Of a DNA stretch of 51,368 nucleotides, positions 18,317 to 27,688 are shown one piece after another. A program made the position numbers and the translations under genes. The notes beneath the pieces are model-generated. The model was not told the origin of the DNA. It did no database searches and worked only from the letters and a program-made list of their open reading frames with translations. Source of the DNA: Salinibacter altiplanensis (GTDB lineage Bacteria > Bacteroidota > Rhodothermia > Rhodothermales > Salinibacteraceae); the NCBI RefSeq assembly GCF_002894645.1, contig NZ_NCQY01000002.1, positions 430,038 to 481,405 on the forward strand. Reading direction: 5' to 3'. Numbering within the stretch: position 1 is the stretch's first letter; each line of letters starts with the position of its first letter.

Positions 18317-19285
18317 CTACGCGTCCTCACGACGCGGGGCCAGCAGATAGAGTGCCGCCATCCGGAGGGCGACCCCGTTTGTGACCTGGCTCAGAATGAT
18401 GGACCGTTCGTGGTCCACGACGGCGTCGGTCAGTTCAATGCCGCGATTGACCGGCCCCGGGTGCATGATCAGAAGATCGGGGTGGCGGCGGAGGTGGTCG
18501 GCCGTGATGCCGAACTGGCGGTGGTACTCCCGCGTGCTCGGAAAAAGGCCCGCGTCCTGCCGTTCCATCTGGATGCGGAGGGCCATGGCGATGTCGCATC
18601 CGTCCAGTGCCGCGTCGAGGCGGGTCGTCGTGCGCACGTCCATCGCCGCCTCCATCTCGACCGGCAGCATGGTCTCGGGCCCGCAGAGCGTGACGGTGGC
18701 CCCGAGCGTGGTGAGGGCCTGCACGTTGGAACGCGCGACGCGGCTGTGGGTGATGTCGCCGATGACGGAAACGCTCAGGTCCTCAAACGAGTCGATGTGC
18801 GTCCGCATCGTGAGCACGTCGAGCAGCGCCTGGGTCGGATGGGCGTGGGCCCCGTCGCCGGCGTTCAAAACGACGCTGTCGGTGCAGCGGGCGAGGAAGT
18901 GAGGGGCCCCGGGCGAAGGATGCCGGAGCACCACCACGTCCACCTGCATCGCTTCCACGTTGCGGGCCGTGTCCTTGAGCGTCTCGCCCTTCGTGACCGA
19001 CGAGCTGGACTTCGAGAGGCTCACGGTCTCGGCGGAGAGACGCCCGGCGGCAAGGGTGAACGACAGCTTTGTTCGGGTGGAGGGCTCGAAGAAGAGGCTG
19101 GCGACCGAGGTGCCCTGCAGTGTGGGCACCTGTCGGATGGGGCGGTCCAGCACCTCCCGGAACTCCTGGGCGGTGTCGAGCAGGTACCGAATCTCGTCGG
19201 CCTCGTAGGTGGAAAGGTCCAAGAGGTGCCGGTGGTGCAGCGCGCCCGGACGGTCCAGGGGGGCAGACGATGTGGGAGCGGCCAT
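18317..19285 (-). CDS. pyrB: Aspartate carbamoyltransferase catalytic subunit
   Basis: This enzyme condenses carbamoyl phosphate with aspartate, the first committed step of UMP synthesis, in the cytosol. At 322 residues it has the normal length. The carbamoyl-phosphate loop [12 protein letters not shown] lies near residue 66, [11 protein letters not shown] (the 80s-loop Ser and Lys) near 92, and HPTQALLD near 145, with the C-terminal HPGPVNRG segment near 285. It is preceded on the same strand by pyrR with a 76-bp gap, the usual pyrR-pyrB pair. No pyrI regulatory subunit gene is visible, so allosteric control of the enterobacterial type is not supported here. Regulation through PyrR is likely from context. 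Confidence 0.96.
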   Translation of the reverse strand: MAAPTSSAPLDRPGALHHRHLLDLSTYEADEIRYLLDTAQEFREVLDRPIRQVPTLQGTSVASLFFEPSTRTKLSFTLAAGRLSAETVSLSKSSSSVTKGETLKDTARNVEAMQVDVVVLRHPSPGAPHFLARCTDSVVLNAGDGAHAHPTQALLDVLTMRTHIDSFEDLSVSVIGDITHSRVARSNVQALTTLGATVTLCGPETMLPVEMEAAMDVRTTTRLDAALDGCDIAMALRIQMERQDAGLFPSTREYHRQFGITADHLRRHPDLLIMHPGPVNRGIELTDAVVDHERSIILSQVTNGVALRMAALYLLAPRREDA

Positions 19286-19314
19286 AGGAGGGACGAGGGT
19301 AGGAGGGACGAGGG
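19286..19314. repeat. Tandem 15-bp repeat in the pyrB leader
   Basis: AGGAGGGACGAGGG occurs at 19286-19299 and 19301-19314, a 15-bp period, followed by AGGG. On the coding (minus) strand it gives a pyrimidine-rich tract ending right at the pyrB start codon, between pyrR and pyrB. There is no Shine-Dalgarno sequence there. It could be a regulatory leader element or simple slippage. Confidence 0.6.
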
Positions 19315-19361
19315 AGGGAAGATTCAGAGATCGGACAACTCGGGACGCGAGTGCGCTGCGC

Positions 19362-19961
19362 TCAGCGACTGTCGTTGGTGGAGCGTTCGGACACGGGGAC
19401 GTTCACGAGCCACACCCCGTCTTCGTCGTCGACCTCCTCGACACGCACCCGCACTTCTTCGCCGGGCAGGGTGGGCACCTCCCGCCCCACGATGTCCACC
19501 GAGATTGGAAGTTCGCGGTGCTGGCGGTCGACAATGGTGAGGAACTGAATGGCGGCGGGGCGGCCCCGGTCCATGAGGGCATCGAGGGCGGCGCGTCCCG
19601 TCCGGCCGGTAAACACCACGTCGTCGACGAGGACGAGCTCTCGGTCGGTCACGTCAAACGGGATGCGGGTGGCCTGAATTTCCGGCTTGTCCAGCCGCAG
19701 GCGCACGTCGTCCCGGTACATGGTGACGTCGAGGAGGCCGAGCGGCAGCTCCTGTCCCGTCTGGGTATGAATGCGTCGCTGGAGCCGACGGGCAAGGTGC
19801 ACCCCCCGTGTCTGCATGCCCACGAGGGCAAACGTATCAACGGGCGAGGCGGGCGCCATGGGGTCGAAGCGCTCGATCACCTGTTGGGCCATGCGGTCCA
19901 GCGTGCGCCCGAGATCCCGGGCCGTCATGAGTTGGGCTTTGATGCGGTCGTCGGACGGCAT
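19362..19961 (-). CDS. pyrR: PyrR bifunctional pyr regulator / uracil phosphoribosyltransferase
   Basis: A 199-residue type I phosphoribosyltransferase. The PRPP-binding loop [21 protein letters not shown] lies at about residues 112-132 and the flexible-loop region with MYRDDVRLR near 83. In Firmicutes PyrR binds pyr mRNA in response to UMP and also has uracil phosphoribosyltransferase activity; either or both roles could apply here. The ATG at 19961 gives the usual N-terminus ([20 protein letters not shown]). The open frame extends far upstream through a neighbouring gene and is not meaningful there. It is followed by pyrB and is divergent from the DUF58 gene. Confidence 0.93.
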   Translation of the reverse strand: MPSDDRIKAQLMTARDLGRTLDRMAQQVIERFDPMAPASPVDTFALVGMQTRGVHLARRLQRRIHTQTGQELPLGLLDVTMYRDDVRLRLDKPEIQATRIPFDVTDRELVLVDDVVFTGRTGRAALDALMDRGRPAAIQFLTIVDRQHRELPISVDIVGREVPTLPGEEVRVRVEEVDDEDGVWLVNVPVSERSTNDSR

Positions 19962-20105
19962 GTGGACGGTGGGTAGGATGAGAACAGCAGGACTGCAGCG
20001 AAATCGGGACTGTGGCCGGAGGAGCGTTCCGCCACTCCCAAGGAACCGAACAGCAGGCAAACTTTCTAACCGGCCCGGTGCACTCCCGAAGTTGCTGTTT
20101 TCTTC

Positions 20106-21038
20106 ATGGCCGAATCCACCGCCGCGCGTCGCTATCTCGATCCCGTCGTCGTGTCGCAGCTCGAGACCATGGAGCTGCGGGCCCGTCTGATCGTGGAAGG
20201 GTTTATCACAGGGCTGCACCAGAGCCCCTACCACGGCTTCTCGGTCGAGTTTGCCGAGCACCGGCCCTACAACCAGGGCGACGAGCTCCGGCACGTCGAC
20301 TGGAAGGTGTACGCAAAGACCGATCGCTACTACATCAAGCAGTACGAGGAGGAGACCAACCTCCGCAACTACGTGGTCCTGGACACCTCTGCCTCGATGC
20401 GCTACGCGGGCGACAACGAGCTCTCGAAGCTCGACTACGGGTCGTACCTCGCCGCGGGCCTGCACAACCTCATGCTCAAACAGCGGGACGCCACGGGGCT
20501 CATCGGGTTTGACGAGTCGGTGCACACCGTCCGACCGCCGAAGGCGACCCAGGGCTACCTGCGGCAGTTGCTGCTCACCCTTGAGCAATTTCACCAGCAG
20601 GAGGCCGCCGATCAGCGCACCAACGCGGCCGCCGCACTCGAAGAGGTGGCCGAACGAGTTCAGCGCCGCTCTCTCATCGTCGTGATTACGGACCTCTTCG
20701 AAAATGTTGCGGCCCACGAGGACCTTCTGCGGGCCCTGCGTCACCTCCGGCACCGCGGGCACGAGCTCGTTGTTTTCCACGTCCTGGAAGGGCAGACCGA
20801 GCGCCAGTTCCAGTTTCCGGACCGGCCCATGCTGTTTCGGGACGTAGAGACCGGGGAGGAGGTGTCGCTCCAGCCTGCCCAGCTCCGTGATCACTACACC
20901 GAGGCCGTGGAGCACTTCACCGAAACGTTCCGCCGCAGTTGCCTGGAGCACGACATCGACTTCGCGGAGCTCGACACGAACGAAGCCTACGACACGGCGC
21001 TTCTGGAATACCTCAACAAGCGGTCCCGTCTGGTCTGA
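20106..21038 (+). CDS. DUF58 protein with a vWA-like domain
   Basis: A 310-residue protein of the DUF58 family. The family core GFSVEFAEHRPYNQGDELRHVDWKVYAKTDRYYIKQYEEE is visible at about residues 40-80, though longer than needed to recognise it. A MIDAS-like LDTSASM follows at about 95 and a second hydrophobic strand, LIVVITDLFE, near 195. DUF58 proteins usually lie in operons with MoxR AAA+ ATPases and BatA/BatB and are thought to help assemble or activate surface or metal-dependent proteins. Here no moxR partner is adjacent: pyrR diverges upstream and a membrane protein converges downstream. ATG at 20106 follows a gene-free gap of 144 bp. The biochemical role is unknown. Confidence 0.9.
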   Translation: MAESTAARRYLDPVVVSQLETMELRARLIVEGFITGLHQSPYHGFSVEFAEHRPYNQGDELRHVDWKVYAKTDRYYIKQYEEETNLRNYVVLDTSASMRYAGDNELSKLDYGSYLAAGLHNLMLKQRDATGLIGFDESVHTVRPPKATQGYLRQLLLTLEQFHQQEAADQRTNAAAALEEVAERVQRRSLIVVITDLFENVAAHEDLLRALRHLRHRGHELVVFHVLEGQTERQFQFPDRPMLFRDVETGEEVSLQPAQLRDHYTEAVEHFTETFRRSCLEHDIDFAELDTNEAYDTALLEYLNKRSRLV

Positions 21039-21048
21039 CGGCCCCCCA

Positions 21049-21714
21049 CTACGGGTGGGCGACGGTCTCTGAGGGGGACGCTGTGAATGCGTCCAGGTGA
21101 TCCAGTAGGGCCGTTCGTGCCTCGGGCTCCGGGAGGGCCACAATCACGGGGCCGTCGCTCGTGCGAATGCAGAGGACCTGCTCCGACATTGCACTGACAA
21201 ACACCTGTGTGGCGGCGTAGCGGCGGTAGTGGCGGTGGTAGCGCTGGGCCGGAATGAGCGTTGCGTTGTCGACATCGGACGGGGAAAGGGTACAGGTCCG
21301 GTCTCCTTGTTGAATCGTCAGCGCGTCCGGGCGATACATTACCCGAACCGCGGGACGAAACCCCACAAGCCCGATTGCGGCCAGCGCCAGGACCGTCCCG
21401 ACCTGGGTTCCCCAGAATATCGTCTGTCCTGCCGGATGGGCATTGATGACCGAGCCCAGGAGGGCCCAGCTCAGATAATGCGCCATGAGCAAGGCGATCG
21501 TGAGGCCCGTCATCGCTACGAGGTAGAGCGCCTCTCCCCGCAGGCGGTCGTTCGTCCAGGCCCGAATTGCACGGCCGAGGAGGGAGGCGCTGGGGCGGTA
21601 GGTCCGTGGAGCTTCGAACGTCCGCGTCACAATGTCTGATGAGGATCGGTTGGGAAAAAGCACTCCGTAGGGGGGCACTCGGTGACAAAAGGGACGCAGA
21701 ATGGTAGTCTGCAA
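21049..21714 (-). CDS. Hypothetical membrane protein with two spans
   Basis: A 221-residue protein without a family I can name. Two hydrophobic segments, at about residues 62-82 and 100-122, form a hairpin, and the C-terminal half is soluble and beta-rich with a pattern like small bacterial PH-type domains (VRVMYRPDALTIQQGDRTCTLSPSDV), which is only a suggestion. A later GTG at 21630, giving VTRTFEAPRTYRP, is an equally plausible start, because the first 28 residues look atypical. It converges with the DUF58 gene, whose stop is 10 bp away. Confidence 0.6.
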   Translation of the reverse strand: MQTTILRPFCHRVPPYGVLFPNRSSSDIVTRTFEAPRTYRPSASLLGRAIRAWTNDRLRGEALYLVAMTGLTIALLMAHYLSWALLGSVINAHPAGQTIFWGTQVGTVLALAAIGLVGFRPAVRVMYRPDALTIQQGDRTCTLSPSDVDNATLIPAQRYHRHYRRYAATQVFVSAMSEQVLCIRTSDGPVIVALPEPEARTALLDHLDAFTASPSETVAHP

Positions 21715-21784
21715 ACAGAGACCGGATGCTAACAGTGTGGAAGCAAGTGGGTTGCCCGGTCCTGCGTCCCGAGACGAAAACGTT

Positions 21785-23116
21785 TCATGGGGTGCCGTAT
21801 TCGCTCAGGTCGAGTGTTAATTCCTCGCGGCAGGCCCGGTAGCCCGTCATCAGGATGGCGGTCATGGGGACGGCAATCAGGAGGCCGACGACGCCGAGCA
21901 ACGTCCCGAACGCTAACAGAGAAAACAGCACCAGGAGCGGATGCAGACCAACTTGATAGCTGAGAATCTTCGGCGTTAGCACGCTCTGTTCAAGCAGGCC
22001 CTCGCCGAGGAGGACGGCGAGTACGATTACGGCTTTCACCCAGCTTCCGACGATGAGCGCCACCAGGGCCCCCACGGCCATTGTGATGAGGGCGCCGATC
22101 TGGGGGATGAGGTTGAGGAGACCGGCGAGCAGCCCGATCAGCAGCCAGAACGGGATGTCAAACAGAAACAGGAGCGCCGACACGTTGATCGTTGCGATTG
22201 TGCTGATCAGAAGCTGCCCCCGAAAGTAGCGGCCCACGATGCTCCCGGCCTCCACGAGGTAGTCGCGCCGGCCGCCCGCGGTGGGAAACAGGTCGACCAG
22301 GCCCGACTGGACCGTTGGATAGTCCTTGAGGGTGTAAAAGAGAATGACGGGCACGAGGGCGAGAAGCGTGACAATGCCCAGAACCGATCCGAGCGAGGCC
22401 ACGAGCTCCTCGGCGGCACTGGGCAGACGGCCGGCCTGCTCCTTGATCAAGGCCTGAACCTGCGCGATCACCTCTTCCTTCTGGAGAAGCCCCGCCCCTT
22501 CGAGGGTGTCCAAAACTGTGGAGGCTTCTAGCCAAGCGCGCAGGGTTCGAACGGTCCCGAGCACCCGGTCGGACAGGGCCTGTGCCTGGCTGGAAATGCT
22601 GGGGGCGAGAATGAGAATGAACAGTACAAAGACGCCCACCACGAGGCTCGTAATCACGAGTGAGGGCAGCCAGCGGGGCACCTGATAGCGCTCCCTGAGC
22701 CGCTCGACGAGCGGATTCAGGAGATAGGCCAGGAGGTAGACGGCCGCAAACGGAACGAGGACGCGGTGTACCTTGTCCAGTGTCCAGAGCAGGAGCAAGA
22801 GCCCGCCGGAGAGCAGCAGGGCCCGGACGGCCTTGTGCCCGCGAAGGGGCCAGAGGAGAACGATGCCCGCAAGCCCGACGAGGGCCGGGGACAAAAATGC
22901 GCTCTCCGGCGGCGGGGTGTGCATCTCGTAGAGCATCACGAGAAAAAGCACGACGCCGCCCGCGACGAGGACCGCTTCGAACGCCACCCTACGAAGCCGT
23001 TCCAGCCGAGAAGATGAGGCCACAGAGGAGACCGGGGAAGACGCGTCCGATGCACTGAAGGACGCGGTCGAATCGGAGGACTCCGAGGACTCGGGCGAGG
23101 GAGAATCGGGGGCCAT
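21785..23116 (-). CDS. AI-2E family transporter (PerM/YdiK-like)
   Basis: A 443-residue inner-membrane protein with about eight spans. A Ser/Asp-rich cytosolic tail (residues 1-35) precedes the first pair of spans, near 45-65 and 75-95, and the long amphipathic region around 185-245 is typical of the family. Spans then crowd into the C-terminal half, with the diagnostic GLLAGLLNLIPQIGALI near residue 325 and a GLLIAVPMTAIL segment near 415. Members have been linked to autoinducer-2 export or Na+(Li+)/H+ antiport; the sequence does not decide between these. In a halophile an ion-related role would be reasonable, but that is inference. The ATG at 23116 was chosen over the more distal frame opening because the upstream part is not family-like. 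It diverges from the DUF89 gene. Confidence 0.9.
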   Translation of the reverse strand: MAPDSPSPESSESSDSTASFSASDASSPVSSVASSSRLERLRRVAFEAVLVAGGVVLFLVMLYEMHTPPPESAFLSPALVGLAGIVLLWPLRGHKAVRALLLSGGLLLLLWTLDKVHRVLVPFAAVYLLAYLLNPLVERLRERYQVPRWLPSLVITSLVVGVFVLFILILAPSISSQAQALSDRVLGTVRTLRAWLEASTVLDTLEGAGLLQKEEVIAQVQALIKEQAGRLPSAAEELVASLGSVLGIVTLLALVPVILFYTLKDYPTVQSGLVDLFPTAGGRRDYLVEAGSIVGRYFRGQLLISTIATINVSALLFLFDIPFWLLIGLLAGLLNLIPQIGALITMAVGALVALIVGSWVKAVIVLAVLLGEGLLEQSVLTPKILSYQVGLHPLLVLFSLLAFGTLLGVVGLLIAVPMTAILMTGYRACREELTLDLSEYGTP

Positions 23117-23357
23117 GGCACAGGGAGGGGCGTTGACAGACCGACTGCTGCAAACTGCTACCGTCCTGATGGGTTCAGGCCCCCGTTTGTTTTCGGGGGG
23201 CGTTTTCGGGGGAGCAGCGTCCCGTAAAGCCGGGAGGCCCGCTCCAAAGTCTGTGCTTTCGACGAAAAGAGAAGAAGAGTCCGACCATCCTGTATGGGCG
23301 GGCCGTACGGGCCGGTGATACATCCCGTGTTTCCTCAGTCGCTCCTTTGCCTCGGTC

Positions 23358-24617
23358 GTGGAGTCCCCCGAATCCTCTGCGTCGCTCCCCGCCCCGCTCC
23401 GGGGCACAGACGCGGGCTCGTTTACCCACCACACCATCGCCCGCCGGTGGCCTCGCATCGCGGATCGCGTCGTTGCGGAAAACGACTTTCCGGACGCAAT
23501 CAATGCTCGTATTCAGGCCCTCCGCAACGACCTTCCGGACGGCTCCATTCGCCCCCTCCGCGACGAGGAGGCCCCCGATGCAGGCCTCTGGACGGAATAC
23601 GTCGCGCCCCACCGCGGAAAAACCTGGCTGGAGGCCCCCTGGTTCTTCGGCGAAACGTATTTTTACCGCCGCCTCCTGGAGGCGACGGGGTACTTCCGAT
23701 CCGGAGCAGGGGCGCGGGTGGATCCGTTTGCCTCCCAGAAGGACCAGGGGCTCGTCCAGACGGCGGATCGGATTGGGGCGCTGGCCGAGCGGCGCATGCG
23801 GGCTCTGGACGAAGGCGAGGGCGCAGGCCCGGTGCTCACGCGGCTGTTCCGGTCGGCCCTCTGGGGCAACCAGGCAGACCTGAGCATGTGGGCGGCCGAC
23901 GAGGAGGGACCGGCCCACGACGATGTCGCGCAGGCCGAGGAGCACCTCCTGGTCGATGACACTGCCACGGCGCTCCTGCCTCTCGAGAACCTGGAGCGCC
24001 CGGCCCGGGTCGACATCTGGGCCGACAACGCCGGCTTCGAGCTTGTGTCCGACCTCGCCCTGGTCGACGGTCTTCTTGCGGCCGAGGCGGTCGGGCGGGT
24101 GACGATTCACCTGAAGGCGCATCCAACGTTCGTATCTGATGCCACCGTCGGCGACGTGCACGCCACAGTTCAGGCCCTGGCCGATGCCGACCGGGCGCCC
24201 GTCCGGGCCCTTGCGCGACGGCTGCAAACGGCTCTCGCATCCGGGCGCCTCCGCCTGCGAGATGCCTGGGTGTGGACCTCACCGCTTCGGGCCCGAGCGC
24301 TTCCTCTGCACGTTCGGGCCGACCTCGCCCGGGCTGACCTTTTGATCAGCAAGGGGGACGCCAACTACCGACGCCTCCTGGGGGACCGCCACTGGGCCTT
24401 CACGACTCCCTTCGAAGAGGCCGTTGCGCCGCTCCCGGTGCCGGTGGTGGCGCTCCGAACGCACAAGTCCGAGGTGGCCGCCGGCCTGTCGCGGTCCCAA
24501 GTCGATCGGCTCGACGAGCAAGCCCCAGACTGGTCGGTGAATGGAGAGTGGGGGGTCATTCAGTCTGCCCCGGTCGACCCATCCCCAGCGGCCTTTCGCC
24601 CGGCCACCGCGACGTGA
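23358..24617 (+). CDS. DUF89 / ARMT1-like damage-control metal phosphatase
   Basis: A 419-residue protein of the DUF89 family. The metal-site residues are visible: ADNAGFELVSDLALVDGLL near residue 225 (Asp and Asn), HLKAHPTFVSDA near 250, LLISKGDANYRRLLGDR near 330, and ALRTHKSEVAAGL near 370. Plant, yeast and human members dephosphorylate phospho-metabolites or sugar phosphates that accumulate as damage products, using a divalent metal. The N-terminal WLEAPWFFGETYFYRRLLEATGYF is also family-typical. The start is a GTG at 23358. It reads toward yhbY, about 85 bp downstream; co-transcription is possible. The physiological substrate is unknown. Confidence 0.87.
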   Translation: MESPESSASLPAPLRGTDAGSFTHHTIARRWPRIADRVVAENDFPDAINARIQALRNDLPDGSIRPLRDEEAPDAGLWTEYVAPHRGKTWLEAPWFFGETYFYRRLLEATGYFRSGAGARVDPFASQKDQGLVQTADRIGALAERRMRALDEGEGAGPVLTRLFRSALWGNQADLSMWAADEEGPAHDDVAQAEEHLLVDDTATALLPLENLERPARVDIWADNAGFELVSDLALVDGLLAAEAVGRVTIHLKAHPTFVSDATVGDVHATVQALADADRAPVRALARRLQTALASGRLRLRDAWVWTSPLRARALPLHVRADLARADLLISKGDANYRRLLGDRHWAFTTPFEEAVAPLPVPVVALRTHKSEVAAGLSRSQVDRLDEQAPDWSVNGEWGVIQSAPVDPSPAAFRPATAT

Positions 24618-24702
24618 GGCGCCGCAGGGGAACGCCCCCGCACCGAGATCGTGAAGAGGAAATCGAAAATCATTGCCCCGCCTCACTCAGATTGCAGACC
24701 CC

Positions 24703-25026
24703 ATGCCCGACCGTCTAACATCCCGCCAGCGCGCTCATCTCCGCAGTGAAGCCCACGGGCAGGATCCCCTCGTGCACATTGGCAAGGAGGGGGGGACCGA
24801 CGCCGTCCTGGAAGCGGTGGAGGAGGCCTTCAATACCCGCGAGCTCGTCACCATTCGCGTGCTCGACAATGCCCCCCGCCCCGTCCGGGAGGTTGCTGAG
24901 GCGGTGGCGGACGCCCTGGAAGACGTGCAGGTGGTCCGGACAATTGGGGGAACGGCCCTGTTCTATCGCCCGCACCCCGACGATCCGGAGATCAACCTGC
25001 CGGCGCCGGGCGACCAAGACTCGTAG
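24703..25026 (+). CDS. yhbY: YhbY/CRS1-YhbY (CRM) RNA-binding protein
   Basis: A 107-residue single CRM-domain protein. It shows the family pattern LTSRQRAHLRSEAHGQDPLVHIGKEG (the KEG turn replaces the more usual KGG/KNG) followed by a helix and the hydrophobic strand LVTIRVL. The C-terminal VVRTIGGTALFYRP is also diagnostic. Members bind pre-50S ribosomal RNA. The ATG at 24703 is preferred over a TTG at 24673. It ends 8 bp before the convergent MBL gene stop, so the two transcripts must terminate within each other or share a site. Confidence 0.92.
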   Translation: MPDRLTSRQRAHLRSEAHGQDPLVHIGKEGGTDAVLEAVEEAFNTRELVTIRVLDNAPRPVREVAEAVADALEDVQVVRTIGGTALFYRPHPDDPEINLPAPGDQDS

Positions 25027-25033
25027 GAAAGGG

Positions 25034-25945
25034 CTACGACGCCTGCGTCGTCCAGTATCGGTGCAGGCCCTGCGCCGCCATCCAGCTCGGGTTGGCCAGC
25101 TCGTACTGCGCCCAGGCGTCGTCGCCGACGCTCTCCGCGGCGGCCTGCTCTCGCATCCAGTCCGTTACGGCGTCCTGGAGGGCCTCCTCGCCGTCGTCCC
25201 AGCCGGGCAGGCTCTGTGCGGCCCACTCGTCCGCCGCCTCGAGGGCGGTCTCCAGCCGATGGAGGTGGGCAGAGAGGTCGTCGTAGAGGCCGAAGTGGGT
25301 GGGGGCGAGGCGGCGCAGATCGTGGTGGTCGGCCGCGGTCCGGAGCCACGTCAGGCTCTCGCGCCAAGCGTCAAGGTCGATCTCTGGAGGGGCGAGGGGC
25401 AACTCGACGTGGTGTTCTCCGGGCATGCGGACGCCGCCCACGTCACCGGTAAAGCAAACGTCCCCGACGACGTAGCTCATGTGGTGCGAGGCGTGGCCCG
25501 GCGTGTCGAGGGCGGTCAGCTTCTCGCCTCCCAGCGACACCGTGTCTCCATCGTCCAGTGCGACGAGTTGTGCCTCAGGGACCGGAGGCATCTCTCCCCA
25601 GAGCGCGTCCATGTCGTCCCCGTAAATCCGTTCGGCGCTGGTCAGAAGGCGCTCCGGGCTGGACAGGTGCGGCACCCCAATGCGGTGTGCGTAGATCGTG
25701 GTGCCGTGGCGGGCGAGGTGGCCCGCGGCCCCCCCATGGTCGAGGTGAACGTGGGTCAGAAAGGCCGCCGAGATGTCTGCCGGCGTAAGGCCACGCTCGG
25801 CCAACTGGGCCTGGAGCATGGGAAACGTAGAGCCGGGGCCGGTTTCAATCAGGGCCACGCCGTCGGCGTGCGGAAGAAGGTACGCCGCGATGATGTGCCG
25901 CTGATCTTGGAAGTGGAGGTCGAGCGTGTCGATCCGGTCGATCAT
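25034..25945 (-). CDS. MBL-fold metallo-hydrolase
   Basis: A 303-residue cytosolic metallo-beta-lactamase-fold hydrolase. The metal motif THVHLDHGG is at about residue 63, a later Asp/His region includes DTPGHASHHMSYVVGDVCFTGD (near 150), and a final His occurs in LAPTHFGLYDD near 215. The short alpha-helical C-terminus (about 60 residues, with DEWAAQSLPGW) resembles that of glyoxalase II-like or general MBL hydrolases. There is no signal peptide from the ATG at 25945. It lies 116 bp downstream of the HisN-like gene and may be in the same transcript. Substrate unknown. Confidence 0.88.
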   Translation of the reverse strand: MIDRIDTLDLHFQDQRHIIAAYLLPHADGVALIETGPGSTFPMLQAQLAERGLTPADISAAFLTHVHLDHGGAAGHLARHGTTIYAHRIGVPHLSSPERLLTSAERIYGDDMDALWGEMPPVPEAQLVALDDGDTVSLGGEKLTALDTPGHASHHMSYVVGDVCFTGDVGGVRMPGEHHVELPLAPPEIDLDAWRESLTWLRTAADHHDLRRLAPTHFGLYDDLSAHLHRLETALEAADEWAAQSLPGWDDGEEALQDAVTDWMREQAAAESVGDDAWAQYELANPSWMAAQGLHRYWTTQAS

Positions 25946-26061
25946 GACAGGGACACGATGGATGAAGAAGGGAACGCGAGTTGGGGCCAGTGACTTCTCA
26001 TCGCCGCGGACGAACTGCCGGGGGGGCCACGGCCGGAGTGGCGAGGTCCGGACGGCCCCGA

Positions 26062-26889
26062 TCAGCCGAGGTGGGACACGGCATTGGTGTCCGGCTGGAG
26101 CAGATTGCGCACCGTGTCGAGTAGCGCCGCACTGCCGGCCGTCACCAGGCTGCCCCCGAAGACGATGTCGTCGGCATCCGGGTCGAGCGGCTGAGCAGCC
26201 CCGCCCGCCTCCCGCACGCAGGGCACCAGGGCGGCCACGTCCCACGGGTGCATGAGGGTGTCCACGGCTGCGTGGGTGCGGCCCCGGGCCACGAGGGCGT
26301 GCTGGGTGCAGTCCGTAACGAACCGAAACTTGCCGGCCCGGCGGACCAGTTCGGTGAGGCGGTAGGGGGTCTGGTTGTCCTCTGCCGTCACGTCGGAGCT
26401 GTGAAGGGCCGTGGTCGTCACGGTGGCTGCGTCGAGCGACTCGACGGGGTCTGTGCTCACGGCGTGTTCGGCCTCGGCTGTTCGGAACTGGCAGCCCTCC
26501 CCCCGAGCGGCGTAGACCGTTTCGTCGAGGGCCGGGAAGTGGATGACCCCCACGACCGGCGTGCCCTCTTCCAGGAGCCCCACGAGTGTGCCGAAGAGGG
26601 GCATGCCAATGGTAAATCCGGCGGTTCCATCCACGGGATCGAGGACCCACTGGTAGCGGGCGTCGTCGGGACCACCTTTGCCAAACTCTTCCCCCAATAC
26701 AGCGTGGTCGGGACGCTCATCGGCCAGGCGCTCGCGCATGGCCCGCTCGGCCTCACGGTCCGCCTCCGTCACCTCCGTGCCGTCGGGCTTGTGGGCGACA
26801 CTGACGGTACGGAATCGGGGAAGGATTTCACCTTCGGCAATGCGGGCGAGAGTGAGGGCAAGGTCAAGCTCAGAAGCGAGGGAGGACAT
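26062..26889 (-). CDS. Inositol-monophosphatase family protein, HisN-like
   Basis: A 275-residue metal-dependent phosphatase. Motifs in order are DGTEVTEADREAE near residue 36, GEEFG near 67, QWVLDPVDGTAGFTIGMPLFGTLVGL near 80-105, and MHPWDVAALVPCVREAGG near 212. The TAGFTIGMPLFGTL sequence and overall length resemble HisN-type histidinol-phosphate phosphatases, so a role in histidine biosynthesis is plausible. No other his gene is near, so inositol or other sugar-phosphate activity remains possible. It differs clearly from the Hal2-like paralogue at 7008-8009. It lies 67 bp after rnc on the same strand. Confidence 0.86.
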   Translation of the reverse strand: MSSLASELDLALTLARIAEGEILPRFRTVSVAHKPDGTEVTEADREAERAMRERLADERPDHAVLGEEFGKGGPDDARYQWVLDPVDGTAGFTIGMPLFGTLVGLLEEGTPVVGVIHFPALDETVYAARGEGCQFRTAEAEHAVSTDPVESLDAATVTTTALHSSDVTAEDNQTPYRLTELVRRAGKFRFVTDCTQHALVARGRTHAAVDTLMHPWDVAALVPCVREAGGAAQPLDPDADDIVFGGSLVTAGSAALLDTVRNLLQPDTNAVSHLG

Positions 26890-26956
26890 CAGAGGGGACG
26901 TGTTTATTGAGAAACGTGAGCTGAGAGGACGCGTCGGTTCATTGGGCCCAGCAAAA

Positions 26957-27688
26957 TTACGACGCGGGAGGGTCGGTGGTGAGTTCGTCGAGCGTTCGGC
27001 GGGCCGCTTGTTGCTCGGCCTCCTGCTTGCTGCCGGCGGTTCCGTGCTCGTAGGCCGTGTCGTCCACCCGCACCTCCACCGTGAAGGTCTTGTCGTGGCT
27101 GGGGCCGCTCTCCCGAACGACGTGATACGTCGGTTGAGGACGCCCCTGCGCCTGGAGGGACTCGAGAAGCTGACTCTTGTAGTTTTCGTCCTGGGTCGCC
27201 ACGGCCCGCAAATCGAGCGGAGCGAGCACCCGATTCCGCACGAACGCTTGCGCGGCCTCGTAGCCCAGGTCCAAGTAGATCGCTCCCACCAGCGCCTCGA
27301 ACGCATCCGCGAGGATGCTGGGATTGTCGCGCCCGTCTTCTTGGGCCGCATTCTGGCTCATCAGAAGGTGCCGGCCGAGATCGAGACGACGGGCGTAGAG
27401 GGCCAGGGGGGTCTCACTAACGAGCCGGGCTCGGAGTCGGGTCAGCGCGCCCTCGTCCTTCTCCGGAAAGCGCTCGTAGAGCACCTCCCCCACGAACACG
27501 TCGAGCAGCGCGTCGCCCAAAAATTCGAGGCGCTCGTTCGATTGAAACGTGTAGTCCGGATGGACGCGGAGTAGTGACCGGTGCGTGAAGGCGCGCCGAT
27601 AGTGGGAACGGTCGTCAATCGGCCGCCCCACGAGATCCTCGACCGCAGACGGGTCGACCTGAACGCCGGACGGAAGAGACGTGCTCAT
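26957..27688 (-). CDS. rnc: Ribonuclease III
   Basis: A 243-residue double-strand-specific endoribonuclease that processes rRNA precursors and structured mRNAs. The catalytic signature NERLEFLGDALLDVFVGEVLY is present near residue 52, and the second acidic site is in ADAFEALVGAIYLDLG near 125. A C-terminal dsRNA-binding domain begins about residue 165 (NYKSQLLESLQAQGRPQPTYHVV) and ends KQEAEQQAARRTLDEL. The ATG at 27688 is preferred over 27733, which adds 15 residues (MGMNARIPNPISRRP) of poor character. Downstream genes are HisN-like and MBL proteins rather than the usual era. Confidence 0.95.
   Translation of the reverse strand: MSTSLPSGVQVDPSAVEDLVGRPIDDRSHYRRAFTHRSLLRVHPDYTFQSNERLEFLGDALLDVFVGEVLYERFPEKDEGALTRLRARLVSETPLALYARRLDLGRHLLMSQNAAQEDGRDNPSILADAFEALVGAIYLDLGYEAAQAFVRNRVLAPLDLRAVATQDENYKSQLLESLQAQGRPQPTYHVVRESGPSHDKTFTVEVRVDDTAYEHGTAGSKQEAEQQAARRTLDELTTDPPAS

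Noticed and set aside
23179-23206. CCCCCG/CGGGGG hairpin with T-rich loop between the AI-2E and DUF89 genes
   Set aside because: The flanking genes diverge, so no terminator is needed there; the stem is simple G/C runs and could be chance.
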